From UBA4615 sp044360485 (GTDB lineage: Bacteria; Pseudomonadota; Gammaproteobacteria; Burkholderiales; Burkholderiaceae_E): 16,427 bases of DNA. The notes under the pieces are model-generated. The model searched no databases and was not told the origin of the DNA. It worked only from the letters and a program-made list of their open reading frames with translations. The stretch is taken from contig JBIKKG010000053.1 of assembly GCA_044360485.1 (NCBI GenBank), forward strand, positions 1 through 16,427, in the 5' to 3' direction. How positions within the stretch are numbered: position 1 is the stretch's first letter; each line of letters begins with the position of its first letter. Shown one piece after another: positions 6,372-14,057 of the stretch. Both the position numbers and the translations under genes were made by a program.

Positions 6372-6378
6372 GTTGAGC

Positions 6379-7020
6379 TCAATACTCCACGGGTAGCGGA
6401 TCGAGACTGCGCCACAAATACCAGGTGGCCACCGTGCGCCACGGCTGCCAGCGCTGACCATGGCCGGCCGCTTCAGCGCGGCTGATGGGCTGACCGCCGT
6501 TGTACTGCATGGCGATCGCCTTGAGAAGCCCCAGATCGTCCAGAGGAAAGACGTCGGGGCGCAGCAGGTTGAACATCAGGAACATCTCGGCGGTCCAGCG
6601 GCCAATGCCCCGTACCTGGACCAGCTCGGCAATGATGGCTTCGTCGTCCAGCTGCGGCCAATGGGCCGGATCGACCGTACCGCTCACGAAATGGCAGGCC
6701 AGGTCGCGCACATACTCGGCCTTGCGCAAGGACAGCCCTGCACCCGTGAGCGTGGTCAGGCGCATGCGCGACACCCGCTCCGGGGCGACGGTGCCAGCAG
6801 CCTTTTCGAAACGCAGCCAGACCGCCTGAGCGGCCTTCACTGAAATTTGCTGCCCAACGATCGAGCGCGCGAGCGTATTGAAGGGATCGCCGCGCGAGCT
6901 CAGTTGACCCACCCCTTGCCAGGTGCGCACCAGGGCGGCCATGGCCGGATCGGCTTGAGCAAGCGCCGCGCTGGCCTGCTGCCAGTACTCGGGCTTAAGA
7001 GCCGATGCGAGCGCGGTCAC
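6379..7020 (-). CDS. DNA-3-methyladenine glycosylase, AlkA/HhH-GPD type
   Basis: This 213-residue base-excision repair enzyme removes alkylated purines. It carries the helix-hairpin-helix LVQVRGIGRWTAEMFLMF (133-150), and then DVFPLDDLGLLKAI (156-169), where D162 aligns with the catalytic aspartate of AlkA. An earlier conserved segment is PFNTLARSIVGQQISVKAAQAV (46-67). It is shorter than E. coli AlkA (282 residues) and lacks that protein's N-terminal domain, like many stand-alone HhH-GPD glycosylases. The start is GTG at 7020, two nucleotides after the cysS stop, with no ATG alternative nearby; this spacing suggests translational coupling. The accA start follows within 7 nt. Confidence 0.93.
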   Translation of the reverse strand: MTALASALKPEYWQQASAALAQADPAMAALVRTWQGVGQLSSRGDPFNTLARSIVGQQISVKAAQAVWLRFEKAAGTVAPERVSRMRLTTLTGAGLSLRKAEYVRDLACHFVSGTVDPAHWPQLDDEAIIAELVQVRGIGRWTAEMFLMFNLLRPDVFPLDDLGLLKAIAMQYNGGQPISRAEAAGHGQRWQPWRTVATWYLWRSLDPLPVEY

Positions 7021-7022
7021 GC

Positions 7023-8414
7023 TCAGGCCCGACGCCAGCGGGTGCCGGTGGCACTGTCTTCGAGCACGATTCCGGCTGCCTGCAATTCGCCGCGCAGGCG
7101 GTCGGCCTCGGCGAACTGCTTGGCGCGTTTGGCTTCGGTGCGGCGCAGGACCAGCGCATCAATGTCGGCGTCGCTCAGGCCTGCAACCGCGGGGGCAGCG
7201 CGCAGACCACTGCGCACCACCGACGCGCTGTCGCGCCCGAGCAGCCCCAAGACACCTGCGAGGGCGCGCAATTGGCGCTCGACCGTGGCATCTCGGGTGC
7301 GGTTCAATTCGCCCGCCAGCTCGAAGAGCACCGACACCGCCACAGGCGTGTTGAAGTCATCGTTCATGGCGTCCCGGAACCGTTGGGCTTCGGGCGCCGA
7401 CCAGTCGACTTCGGCAGGCGCATGCACACCAGGGGTAAGGGCCGTGTACAGACGCAGCAGGCTGGCGCGCGCATCTTCGAGGTGCGCATCGGAATAATTG
7501 AGCGGGCTGCGGTAATGGGCACGCAACACGAAGAGTCGCAGCACCTCTGCATCAAACTGCGCCAGCACTTCTCGGATCGTAAAGAAGTTGCCCAAGGACT
7601 TGGACATCTTTTCGTCGTCCACGCGCACGAAGCCGTTGTGCATCCAGTAGCGCACGAAGGTGCCCGGATGCGCACCTTCGCTCTGAGCGATCTCGTTTTC
7701 GTGGTGGGGAAATTGCAGGTCTGCGCCACCACCGTGAATGTCGAGCGCTTCACCCAGCAGCGCTGTGGCCATCGCCGAGCATTCAATGTGCCAACCGGGT
7801 CGCCCGCTGCCATAAGTCGAGGGCCAGCGTGCTTCTTGCGGGTCAGCGTCTTTGGACGCTTTCCAGAGCACGAAGTCGAGCGGGTCCTGCTTGGCGTCAG
7901 TCACCGCCACGCGCTCACCGGCACGCAATTCGTCCAGGGACTTGCCCGACAGACGGCCATAGGGCGCGAACTTGCGTACCGAAAAATTCACGTCACCATC
8001 GGCTGCCCGATAGGCCAGCCCGTTTTGCTCAAGCAGGCCGATCAGGTTGAGCATCTGCGGCACGTATTGCGTGGCGCGGGGCTCGTGATCGGGGCGCAGC
8101 ACGCCCAGTGCGTCGAGGTCCTGGTGCATGGCGGTGATGAAACGCTCGGTGAGTGCGCCGATCGTCTCGCCGTTTTCAATCGCACGACGGATGATCTTGT
8201 CGTCGATGTCGGTAATGTTGCGCACGTAGGTGAGCGCAAAACCGGAGGCACGCAGCCAGCGAGCCACCATGTCGAAGACCAGCATCATGCGGGCGTGTCC
8301 GACATGACAGTGGTCGTAGACCGTGATACCGCAGACATACATGCGGACTTTGCCCGGCTCGATCGGGGCGAAGTCTTCCTTGCGACGGGTGAGCGAGTTG
8401 TGGATGCGGAGCAT
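7023..8414 (-). CDS. cysS: Cysteinyl-tRNA synthetase
   Basis: CysRS charges tRNA-Cys. The 463-residue protein has the class I signatures HVGH (37-40) and KMSKS (269-273). The zinc site used to select cysteine is complete: C28, C212 in HIECSAM, and H237 and E241 in FPHHENE. The N-terminus MLRIHNSLTRRKEDF and TDIDDKIIRRA (68-78) are typical. The C-terminal helical domain ends with the usual tRNA-binding tail (LRRTEAKRAKQFAEADRLRG). It is the first gene of the leftward cluster and diverges from the TPR gene, with only 58 bp between the two start codons. I could not fix its promoter; a TTATAC hexamer on the minus strand near 8549-8554 is one candidate. Confidence 0.97.
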   Translation of the reverse strand: MLRIHNSLTRRKEDFAPIEPGKVRMYVCGITVYDHCHVGHARMMLVFDMVARWLRASGFALTYVRNITDIDDKIIRRAIENGETIGALTERFITAMHQDLDALGVLRPDHEPRATQYVPQMLNLIGLLEQNGLAYRAADGDVNFSVRKFAPYGRLSGKSLDELRAGERVAVTDAKQDPLDFVLWKASKDADPQEARWPSTYGSGRPGWHIECSAMATALLGEALDIHGGGADLQFPHHENEIAQSEGAHPGTFVRYWMHNGFVRVDDEKMSKSLGNFFTIREVLAQFDAEVLRLFVLRAHYRSPLNYSDAHLEDARASLLRLYTALTPGVHAPAEVDWSAPEAQRFRDAMNDDFNTPVAVSVLFELAGELNRTRDATVERQLRALAGVLGLLGRDSASVVRSGLRAAPAVAGLSDADIDALVLRRTEAKRAKQFAEADRLRGELQAAGIVLEDSATGTRWRRA

Positions 8415-8457
8415 GGCGAGCGGGGGACGCTGAGCCGGCCTCAGGTGTGGGCCGGGT

Positions 8458-8466
8458 TGTTAGAAT
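8458..8466 (+). promoter_or_regulatory. Extended -10 promoter upstream of the TPR gene
   Basis: TGTTAGAAT is a textbook extended -10 element (TG, one base, then TAGAAT at 8461-8466). No good -35 box lies 16-18 nt upstream, as is common with extended -10 promoters. The hexamer ends 6 nt before the first ATG of the TPR gene, so that ATG would be leaderless if it is used. Confidence 0.5.
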
Positions 8467-8472
8467 GTACGG

Positions 8473-9261
8473 ATGCCTTGCGCCCTGGTTTTGGCCCCGC
8501 CTGCGATCGCAGACACCCTGAGCAGCACACTGCAAAGTGATCGGCTGAGTATAACAGCGCCGTCTTTGGACTCAGCGCCCGGCAACGCACTGTGGCGCAG
8601 CCTGACTGCGGTCGTGTGCACAGCGCTCGCGCTGACGCTTCTTCTGGCGGTCTGGATGCCCTCCTGGGTCGTGGCCCAGACGACCATGCGGGGCGTGCGA
8701 CCAGCGCCTGCCATCGGTGCGCCCGAACCCGTTCGCCCGCGGGTCTCAGTGCCCTATGACGGGGCCATCGCCGCCTACCGCGATGGGCGTACCGATGAAG
8801 CCTATGAGCTCACGCAAGCGGCTCTGAAAGCAGACCCTCGCAATGCGGAGCTGCGGTTTTTGCGCGGTGTGCTGCTGACCGAACGCGGCCGCACCGATGA
8901 GGCCCTGGTCGAATTTCAGGCGATGGTCGATGACTTTCCGGAGCTGCCAGAGCCCTACAACAACATCGCGTTCATTCAGGCCAGCCGCGGGCAGTGGGAC
9001 CAAGCACGCCGTGCACTCGAACAGTCGATCAACGTGGTGCCCTCGTATGCATTGGCCCACGAAAATCTGGGTGACATTTATCTGCAATTGGCCGCGCAGG
9101 CCTATGCGCGTGCGGGGCGGCTCAACCCGCAAAGCACCTCGGCGCGCAGGAAACTCGCCACCTCACTGGATCTCATCGACCGCACGCAGGCCGTGCCGGC
9201 TGATTCGCCCACTCTCCCCAACCCGCGCCCAGGCGCCCCTTCACAGGTAAAACCGCAATGA
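8473..9261 (+). CDS. Exported or membrane-anchored tetratricopeptide repeat protein
   Basis: The 262-residue product has a hydrophobic stretch at about 43-64 ending in WVVAQTT, which could be a signal peptide cleaved after A69 or an anchor. Beyond it come three to four TPR units (about 95-225), visible as DGAIAAYRDGRTDEAYELTQAALKADP, AELRFLRGVLLTERGRTDEALVEF and PYNNIAFIQASRGQWDQA, then a proline-rich tail. TPRs mediate protein binding, so a periplasmic scaffold role is likely, but the partner is unknown. The start is uncertain: about 40 residues before the hydrophobic stretch is long for a signal peptide. A TTG at 8566, preceded by a TATAAC hexamer at 8550-8555, would give a conventional signal peptide. 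It overlaps the cyclophilin gene by four bases. Confidence 0.85.
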   Translation: MPCALVLAPPAIADTLSSTLQSDRLSITAPSLDSAPGNALWRSLTAVVCTALALTLLLAVWMPSWVVAQTTMRGVRPAPAIGAPEPVRPRVSVPYDGAIAAYRDGRTDEAYELTQAALKADPRNAELRFLRGVLLTERGRTDEALVEFQAMVDDFPELPEPYNNIAFIQASRGQWDQARRALEQSINVVPSYALAHENLGDIYLQLAAQAYARAGRLNPQSTSARRKLATSLDLIDRTQAVPADSPTLPNPRPGAPSQVKPQ

Positions 9262-9833
9262 ACAGAACCCTCCCCTTTCTGAGCGCCCTGCTGATCTCGA
9301 TGGCTGTGCCCGATGGCGCTGCTGCGCAGGCCAACCCGCAGGTGCTCATCAAGACCTCCAAGGGCGAGATCGTGCTGGAGCTCTATCCGGCCAAGGCGCC
9401 GATCACCGTCGAGAACTTCCTCAAGTATGTGGACGACAAGCACTACGACAACACCATCTTTCATCGCGTGATCGGCAACTTCATGATCCAGGGCGGTGGC
9501 TTCACCGCCGACATGAAGCAAAAACCTACGCGCGCGGGGATCAAGCTGGAGTCGCAAAACGGCCTGAAAAACGATACCGGCTGGGTGGCGATGGCGCGCA
9601 CTTCAGTACCTGATTCAGCCAGTTCGCAGTTCTTCATCAATGTGGTCGATAACGCCATGCTGAACCACCCGCAACCCGATGGTCATGGCTATGCGGTGTT
9701 CGGCAAGGTCATCAAGGGCATGGACACGGTCGAGGCCATCAAGGGCGTTCGCACCACGCGCACAGGCATGCACAGCGATGTGCCGGCCGAAGCCGTGGTC
9801 ATTCAATCCATGGCCCGCGTCGCAGCGAAGTAA
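9258..9833 (+). CDS. ppiA: Periplasmic peptidyl-prolyl cis-trans isomerase, cyclophilin type
   Basis: The 191-residue protein begins with a signal peptide (about 1-24; hydrophobic FLSALLISMAV, then GAAAQA with likely cleavage after A23 or A25), so it should act on protein folding in the periplasm. The cyclophilin core includes PITVENFLKYVDDKHYDNTIFHRVI (48-72), containing the active-site FHR, then FMIQGGG (75-81) and SQFFINV (123-129). Other active-site residues appear in place, for example Q78 and F126. Its ATG overlaps the TGA of the TPR gene, indicating translational coupling and a possible shared role in the envelope. I recall a second, cytoplasmic cyclophilin gene at this point in related genomes; none is present here. 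Confidence 0.95.
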   Translation: MNRTLPFLSALLISMAVPDGAAAQANPQVLIKTSKGEIVLELYPAKAPITVENFLKYVDDKHYDNTIFHRVIGNFMIQGGGFTADMKQKPTRAGIKLESQNGLKNDTGWVAMARTSVPDSASSQFFINVVDNAMLNHPQPDGHGYAVFGKVIKGMDTVEAIKGVRTTRTGMHSDVPAEAVVIQSMARVAAK

Positions 9834-9874
9834 GCCGCTTCGCTCGCTCGCAGGCATCTGTTGAGGCACCCCAG

Positions 9875-10663
9875 GTGAACGCCCTTCCTGTGCCACTGCG
9901 CATTGCGCGTGAGGCGCGGGTGGCGTTCGCCTCGGACCTGCATCTGTCCGCCAGCGACCCGGGCACTGCCGACATGGCGCTGACCGCGCTGCACAAGCAG
10001 GCCAGGGGATGCGCGCATTTGTTCCTGCTCGGCGACCTCTTTGAGATGTGGGTGGGCGATGACGGTGCTGATGCGCTTGCGCTGCGCTTGGCGAGCTTGC
10101 TGAGCGCCATGGCTGCGGACGGCACCAGTGTGTGGCTTATGCGCGGCAACCGCGATTTTCTGCTGGATGTTCAAGCGTCTCAGTTACATGCAGCGACGTT
10201 TTCGTCGCGCTGTGCAGCCACACTGCTGGACGACCCCTGCCTGATTGACCTGCATGGGGTGCGAACGCTGCTGGCGCATGGCGATGCCTATTGCACCGAC
10301 GATACGGTGTATCAGCAATGGCGCGCCACCTGCCGTCAGCCTGCCTGGCAGCAGGCCATGCTGAGCCGTTCACTGGCCGAGCGTGAAGCACTCGGGCGCC
10401 AGGCCCGCGAGCACAGCGAAGCCGGCAAGCGTGAACAGTCGGACGCGCTGATGGATGTCAACCTGATGGCCGTGGAGGCCGCCATGGAGGCCGCACACGC
10501 GGCGCTGCTGATTCACGGGCACACGCATCGGCCGGCGCTGCATCGGTGGCAGGATGCAGGCGGAACCGAACGCACCCGGCTGGTGTTGCCTGACTGGGAC
10601 GCCGGTGCCGCTCGCGGCCATGTGACCCTTTGGCAGGATGGCGCGCTCCTCCCGCCGGGCTGA
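9875..10663 (+). CDS. lpxH: UDP-2,3-diacylglucosamine diphosphatase LpxH
   Basis: LpxH hydrolyses UDP-2,3-diacylglucosamine to lipid X and UMP in lipid A synthesis, at the inner face of the cytoplasmic membrane. The 262-residue protein has all the metallophosphoesterase blocks: SDLHLS (20-25), GDLFEMWVGDD (53-63), GNRDFL (91-96), HGD (135-137) and HGHTHRP (214-220). The start is GTG at 9875 with GAGG (9863-9866) 8 nt upstream. It is 41 bp downstream of the cyclophilin gene and is the last gene of the rightward cluster. Its presence shows that the host is a Gram-negative making lipid A by the LpxH route, as in beta- and gammaproteobacteria. Confidence 0.95.
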   Translation: MNALPVPLRIAREARVAFASDLHLSASDPGTADMALTALHKQARGCAHLFLLGDLFEMWVGDDGADALALRLASLLSAMAADGTSVWLMRGNRDFLLDVQASQLHAATFSSRCAATLLDDPCLIDLHGVRTLLAHGDAYCTDDTVYQQWRATCRQPAWQQAMLSRSLAEREALGRQAREHSEAGKREQSDALMDVNLMAVEAAMEAAHAALLIHGHTHRPALHRWQDAGGTERTRLVLPDWDAGAARGHVTLWQDGALLPPG

Positions 10664-10673
10664 TCCGAGAATG

Positions 10674-10692
10674 TGACAGCGCTTCGGTGTCA
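10674..10692. terminator. Hairpin between convergent lpxH and cysE stops
   Basis: TGACA-GCGCTTCGG-TGTCA forms a five-pair stem with an inner CG/CG pairing, starting 11 nt past the lpxH stop and overlapping the cysE stop codon. No T run follows on either strand, so it is a weak candidate for termination or for mRNA 3'-end protection. Confidence 0.35.
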
Positions 10693-11439
10693 GTCCACCA
10701 TGCGGCTGAGCCGGGTCGCATCGAGTGGCGCAGGCTCACAGCCCTGCGGACACATGCCTGCTTGCTCCAGCGCCGCGACCAGCCGATCCATGCGACGGTC
10801 TTGCTCGGCCACATGATCGATCAGCTGATGCAGCGCCACCGACAGCGGATCATCCGTACCCTGAGTCACGGCATACGCCGAGAAACCCATCTTGTTGGCC
10901 TGCGCCTCACGACGCTGATCGAGGTCGTCGCCGATGATCCGCGCGGGGATGCCGACCGCCGTTGCGCCGGGCGGCACGGTCTTGACCACCACCGAATTGG
11001 AGCCTACGCGGGCACCAGCTCCGACGGTAAAGCCTCCCAGCACCTTGGCCCCGGCGCCGATGACCACACCAGCTTCAAGCGTGGGATGACGCTTGGCGCC
11101 GCGTGTCAGCGACGTGCCGCCGAGCGTGACCCCCTGGTAGATCGTGCAGTCATCGCCCACCTCGGCGGTTTCACCGATGACCACGCCCATGCCGTGGTCG
11201 ATAAACACGCGCCGACCAATCTTGGCGCCAGGGTGAATCTCGATGCCGGTGACCATACGCCCAAGATGCGAGACAAAACGCGCAGGCGTGGTGAGGCCGG
11301 CCTTCCATAGGCGGTGCGCCATGCGATGCACGACCAGAGCGTGCACACCCGGGTAACACAGCAGCACCTCCAGCCGGGAACGGGCAGCCGGGTCGCGCTC
11401 ACGCACGACCGAGACATCTTCGTTGAGTCGCTCAAACAT
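10690..11439 (-). CDS. cysE: Serine O-acetyltransferase
   Basis: CysE acetylates serine with acetyl-CoA, the entry step to cysteine synthesis. The 249-residue protein has the left-handed parallel beta-helix of hexapeptide transferases (about 65-165). Key segments are FIDHGMGVVIGETAEVGD (79-96), with catalytic H82, and QGVTLGGTSLTRGAKRHPTLE (102-122), with second-site H118. The N-terminal helical part is shorter than in E. coli CysE (273 residues), as in many bacterial short forms. A tail from about 175 has no distinct motif. The start is ATG at 11439, 32 bp after trmJ, in a leftward group. Cysteine feedback inhibition is known for the family; nothing in this sequence shows it directly. Confidence 0.95.
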   Translation of the reverse strand: MFERLNEDVSVVRERDPAARSRLEVLLCYPGVHALVVHRMAHRLWKAGLTTPARFVSHLGRMVTGIEIHPGAKIGRRVFIDHGMGVVIGETAEVGDDCTIYQGVTLGGTSLTRGAKRHPTLEAGVVIGAGAKVLGGFTVGAGARVGSNSVVVKTVPPGATAVGIPARIIGDDLDQRREAQANKMGFSAYAVTQGTDDPLSVALHQLIDHVAEQDRRMDRLVAALEQAGMCPQGCEPAPLDATRLSRMVD

Positions 11440-11471
11440 GGGCGCTTCCGGCTCGGGGACAGGGGGCGATT

Positions 11472-12371
11472 TTAGCCCTGATCCTGACCGAGTATCGGAT
11501 CAGGCGGCCGTGCTTGGGGAATCGGCTGCTCCATGCGCTTGCACAGGCCCCGCAGCAAATCGACTTCTTCGGGGCTCAGCCGGGCGCGCTGCAGCAGCCT
11601 GGACAATCGAGGCATGAGCTTCTTGGGATGCGCCGGATCCAGGAACCCGACCGCGATCGAGGCCCGCTCGAGATGCTCCAGCAGACCCTGTACGGCACGC
11701 TGGTCGGCCAAACGCTCAGTGGGTAATGAGGCCGGTGATGACGCAGAAGAGGCCGGCATCGATGCGTCGGCCGTCTCGGTGGCGGCCATCGCGCCGACTG
11801 CCCCCAGCGCTTCGCGTCGCAGCACATAAGCCACGACTTGCAGCGCCTGGGCCAGATTGAGCGATGAATAGAGCGGGCTGGCCGGAATGCTGAGCATCTG
11901 CGCGCAGGCCTGCACCGACTCGATCGACAGGCCCGTGCGCTCTGGCCCAAAGACGAAGGCCACCCGATGCTCTGCGTGCACATGCAACACATCCAGGGCG
12001 GCGCGCGCGGCAGCTTCGGGCGGCTGCGGTACCGGCCCGAACTCACGCGATTCCGCGCTCACCGCCACGGCCATTACACAATCTGCCAACGCATCAGCGA
12101 GCTGAGGAAAGATACGGGCCGTCTGCAGGCGGTCGGTGGCGCCGCTGGCAAACGCGATCGCCTCAGGTTGCTGACAGACATCTGCAAAGCGGGGGTGGAC
12201 CAGTCGCAGATCGCTCAGACCCATGGTTTTCATGGCTCGCGCAGCCGAGCCGACATTGCCCGGATGGCTCGTGCCCACCAGTACGAAGGTCACACGCTCC
12301 AGTACCAGCGGATCGGCCTGATGCAGGGCCGCAGGCGTATGGCGCTCGTAGGCGCTCAATGGGAGCGTCAA
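11472..12371 (-). CDS. trmJ: tRNA (cytidine/uridine-32-2'-O)-methyltransferase TrmJ
   Basis: TrmJ uses S-adenosylmethionine to methylate the ribose of position 32 in tRNA anticodon loops. The SPOUT-fold signatures are VLVGTSHPGNVGSAARAMKT (30-49), FVFGPERTGLS (139-149) and PLYSSLNLAQALQVVAYVL (166-184), which build the knot and the cofactor site. An alanine/serine-rich linker (about 195-217) joins a C-terminal extension of about 80 residues. With start TTG at 12371 the product has 299 residues; that TTG overlaps the stop of the upstream symporter gene (TTGA), suggesting coupling. A second TTG four codons in is an alternative. cysE follows after 32 bp. Confidence 0.93.
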   Translation of the reverse strand: MTLPLSAYERHTPAALHQADPLVLERVTFVLVGTSHPGNVGSAARAMKTMGLSDLRLVHPRFADVCQQPEAIAFASGATDRLQTARIFPQLADALADCVMAVAVSAESREFGPVPQPPEAAARAALDVLHVHAEHRVAFVFGPERTGLSIESVQACAQMLSIPASPLYSSLNLAQALQVVAYVLRREALGAVGAMAATETADASMPASSASSPASLPTERLADQRAVQGLLEHLERASIAVGFLDPAHPKKLMPRLSRLLQRARLSPEEVDLLRGLCKRMEQPIPQARPPDPILGQDQG

Positions 12372-13840
12372 CGTGCCCCGGTCGATACCGCCGGACGGCC
12401 AAACTGTTCGCCCAGGATCAACGGATCTTGGCGATTGACGATGGCCTGCGGCCCAAGGGATCCGATGATCATGCCCGCCGCGGCAGCCAGCACACCCGCC
12501 AGCTGCGCTGGGAACGCTTCGCCGGCAGGCGTGACCAGGAACAGGATCCAGGTGAGCAGACCCAGCGTCGTGGAGAACACAGCACCCTGGGTCGTCGCGC
12601 GCGACCAGTACAGCCCGGCCAGCAGCGGCACGAACGCCCCCACCAGCGGCACCTGGTAGGCCGCCGACACCAGTTCATAGATGGGTGTGCCCTCCATGAC
12701 GATGGCGTAGGTCAGCACCAGAACGCTGAAAACCAGTGTGGCAATCCGCATGTCGCGCAGTTCTTCGCGATCGCCCATGCGCGGCTTGAACTGGCGCCAG
12801 ATGTTTTCGGTGAAGGTCACCGAGGGCGCCAGCAGTGTGGCCGAAGCGGTGGATTTCAGCGCCGACAGCAGTGCGCCGAAAAAGATCACCTGCATCGCGA
12901 AGGGCATATGTTCGAGTACCAGCGTGGGCAGCACCTTTTGCGGATCGTCTTCGATCAGCGCCGCCGCCTTTTCAGGCATGACCAACAGGGCACTGGTGAC
13001 CAGGAACATCGGGACGAACGCAAACAGGATGTACAGGGCACCGCCGATGACAGGACCACGCGTGGCGGCCTTCACATCCTTGGCCGACATCACGCGCTGA
13101 AAGACATCTTGCTGCGGAATGGAACCAAACATTATGGTGATGGCTGCCGCAATGAAAAAAAGCACCTCACGGGCATCTGGCTCGGGCCAGAACTTAAAGA
13201 GATCCTTGCTCGAAGCCAGCGCAATCACCTTGTCGGCGCCTCCGGCCAACTGGCTGGCAAAGAACGCAATGATGACTAAGCCAACGACAAGAATGATCAT
13301 CTGGACGAAATCGGTGACCGCCACCGACCACATGCCGCCGAACAGCGTGTACGCCAGAATCGAGGCGGTACCCAGCACCATACCGGCCGGGATGGAAATA
13401 GCGCCACCCGAGAGCAGATTGAACACCAGGCCCAGCGCCGTGACCTGTGCCGACACCCAGCCCAGATAGCTCACGATGATGATGATCGAGCAGACCACCT
13501 CGACCCAGCGTCCGTATCGGGCCCGGTAATAGTCACTGATGGTGAGCAGCGTCATGCGATAGAGGCGCGCCGCAAAAAACAGTCCGACCAGGATGAGGCA
13601 GAACCCCGCACCGAACGGATCTTCGACCACTGCACCGAGCCCACCCGATGCAAACTTAGCCGGAATGCCCAGCACAGTTTCGGCACCAAACCAGGTGGCG
13701 AATGTGGTGGTGATCACCATCACGAGCGGCAGGTGCCTCCCAGCCACTGCGAAATCCGAGGTGTTCTTCACCCGCCTGGCTGCCCACAGGCCAATGGCGA
13801 TGGTCACGAGCAGGTAGGCAAATACCAGAGCAAGCAGCAT
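12368..13840 (-). CDS. Sodium:solute symporter (SSS family)
   Basis: The 490-residue product is an integral inner-membrane protein with about 13 hydrophobic segments across its whole length. It starts with MLLALVFAYLLVTIAIGLWA, and the signature region FATWFGAETVLGIPAKFASGGL (47-68) is the conserved second-helix block of the sodium/solute symporter family (pantothenate/proline/acetate type). Later family segments include SDYYRARYGRWVE (101-113) and STASATLLAPSVTF. The substrate cannot be told from sequence alone. It is divergent from suhB (217 bp between starts) and overlaps the trmJ start by four bases, so the two probably share a transcript. I do not recall this gene as a standard part of the suhB-trmJ-cysE neighbourhood, so it may be a lineage-specific insertion. 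Confidence 0.92.
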   Translation of the reverse strand: MLLALVFAYLLVTIAIGLWAARRVKNTSDFAVAGRHLPLVMVITTTFATWFGAETVLGIPAKFASGGLGAVVEDPFGAGFCLILVGLFFAARLYRMTLLTISDYYRARYGRWVEVVCSIIIIVSYLGWVSAQVTALGLVFNLLSGGAISIPAGMVLGTASILAYTLFGGMWSVAVTDFVQMIILVVGLVIIAFFASQLAGGADKVIALASSKDLFKFWPEPDAREVLFFIAAAITIMFGSIPQQDVFQRVMSAKDVKAATRGPVIGGALYILFAFVPMFLVTSALLVMPEKAAALIEDDPQKVLPTLVLEHMPFAMQVIFFGALLSALKSTASATLLAPSVTFTENIWRQFKPRMGDREELRDMRIATLVFSVLVLTYAIVMEGTPIYELVSAAYQVPLVGAFVPLLAGLYWSRATTQGAVFSTTLGLLTWILFLVTPAGEAFPAQLAGVLAAAAGMIIGSLGPQAIVNRQDPLILGEQFGRPAVSTGAR

Positions 13841-13881
13841 GTCAGTCGGCCGAACGAAAGGATCGGTTCAAAGGGAGTGGG

Positions 13882-13897
13882 ACGCGGAAGAACGCGT
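13882..13897. promoter_or_regulatory. Inverted repeat between symporter and suhB
   Basis: ACGCG-GAAGAA-CGCGT is a perfect five-base inverted repeat with a six-base centre, 42 bp upstream of the symporter start. It could be a dimeric repressor site for the symporter, but short GC-rich repeats arise easily by chance. The rest of the 217-bp divergent region shows no other clear structure apart from the suhB -10 box. Confidence 0.3.
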
Positions 13898-14025
13898 GGA
13901 CTACCCCACGCCGCCCCACTGGAATAAAGGGCCAGTCGGCAGCACTGCGCTGCGAACAGACACCAGCCAAGGCGGATTATCTACGGGAACGGCCGCGAGG
14001 CAAGCCTTGCCCCGTCGCAGTGCCT

Positions 14026-14031
14026 TACAAT
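14026..14031 (+). promoter_or_regulatory. Probable -10 box for suhB
   Basis: TACAAT lies 26 nt before the suhB ATG and would give a short leader of about 20 nt. No strong -35 hexamer is seen at 16-18 nt upstream. Confidence 0.45.
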
Positions 14032-14057
14032 GGACGGTTTAAGCCGATCGTCGCTTC

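Noticed and set aside
5349..6485. Long open plus-strand frame of about 378 codons opposite accA
   Set aside because: Antisense of accA and the start of tilS; composition is typical of a shadow frame and no motif is seen.
7005..8540. Long open plus-strand frame of about 510 codons opposite cysS
   Set aside because: It is the antisense of a complete cysteinyl-tRNA synthetase with all motifs. It is rich in His, Gly and Arg, as shadow frames in GC-rich DNA are, and has no family resemblance.
12359..13279. Plus-strand frame of about 306 codons opposite the symporter
   Set aside because: Antisense of a membrane protein gene with strong family motifs; the product is His-, Gln- and Arg-rich without domains.
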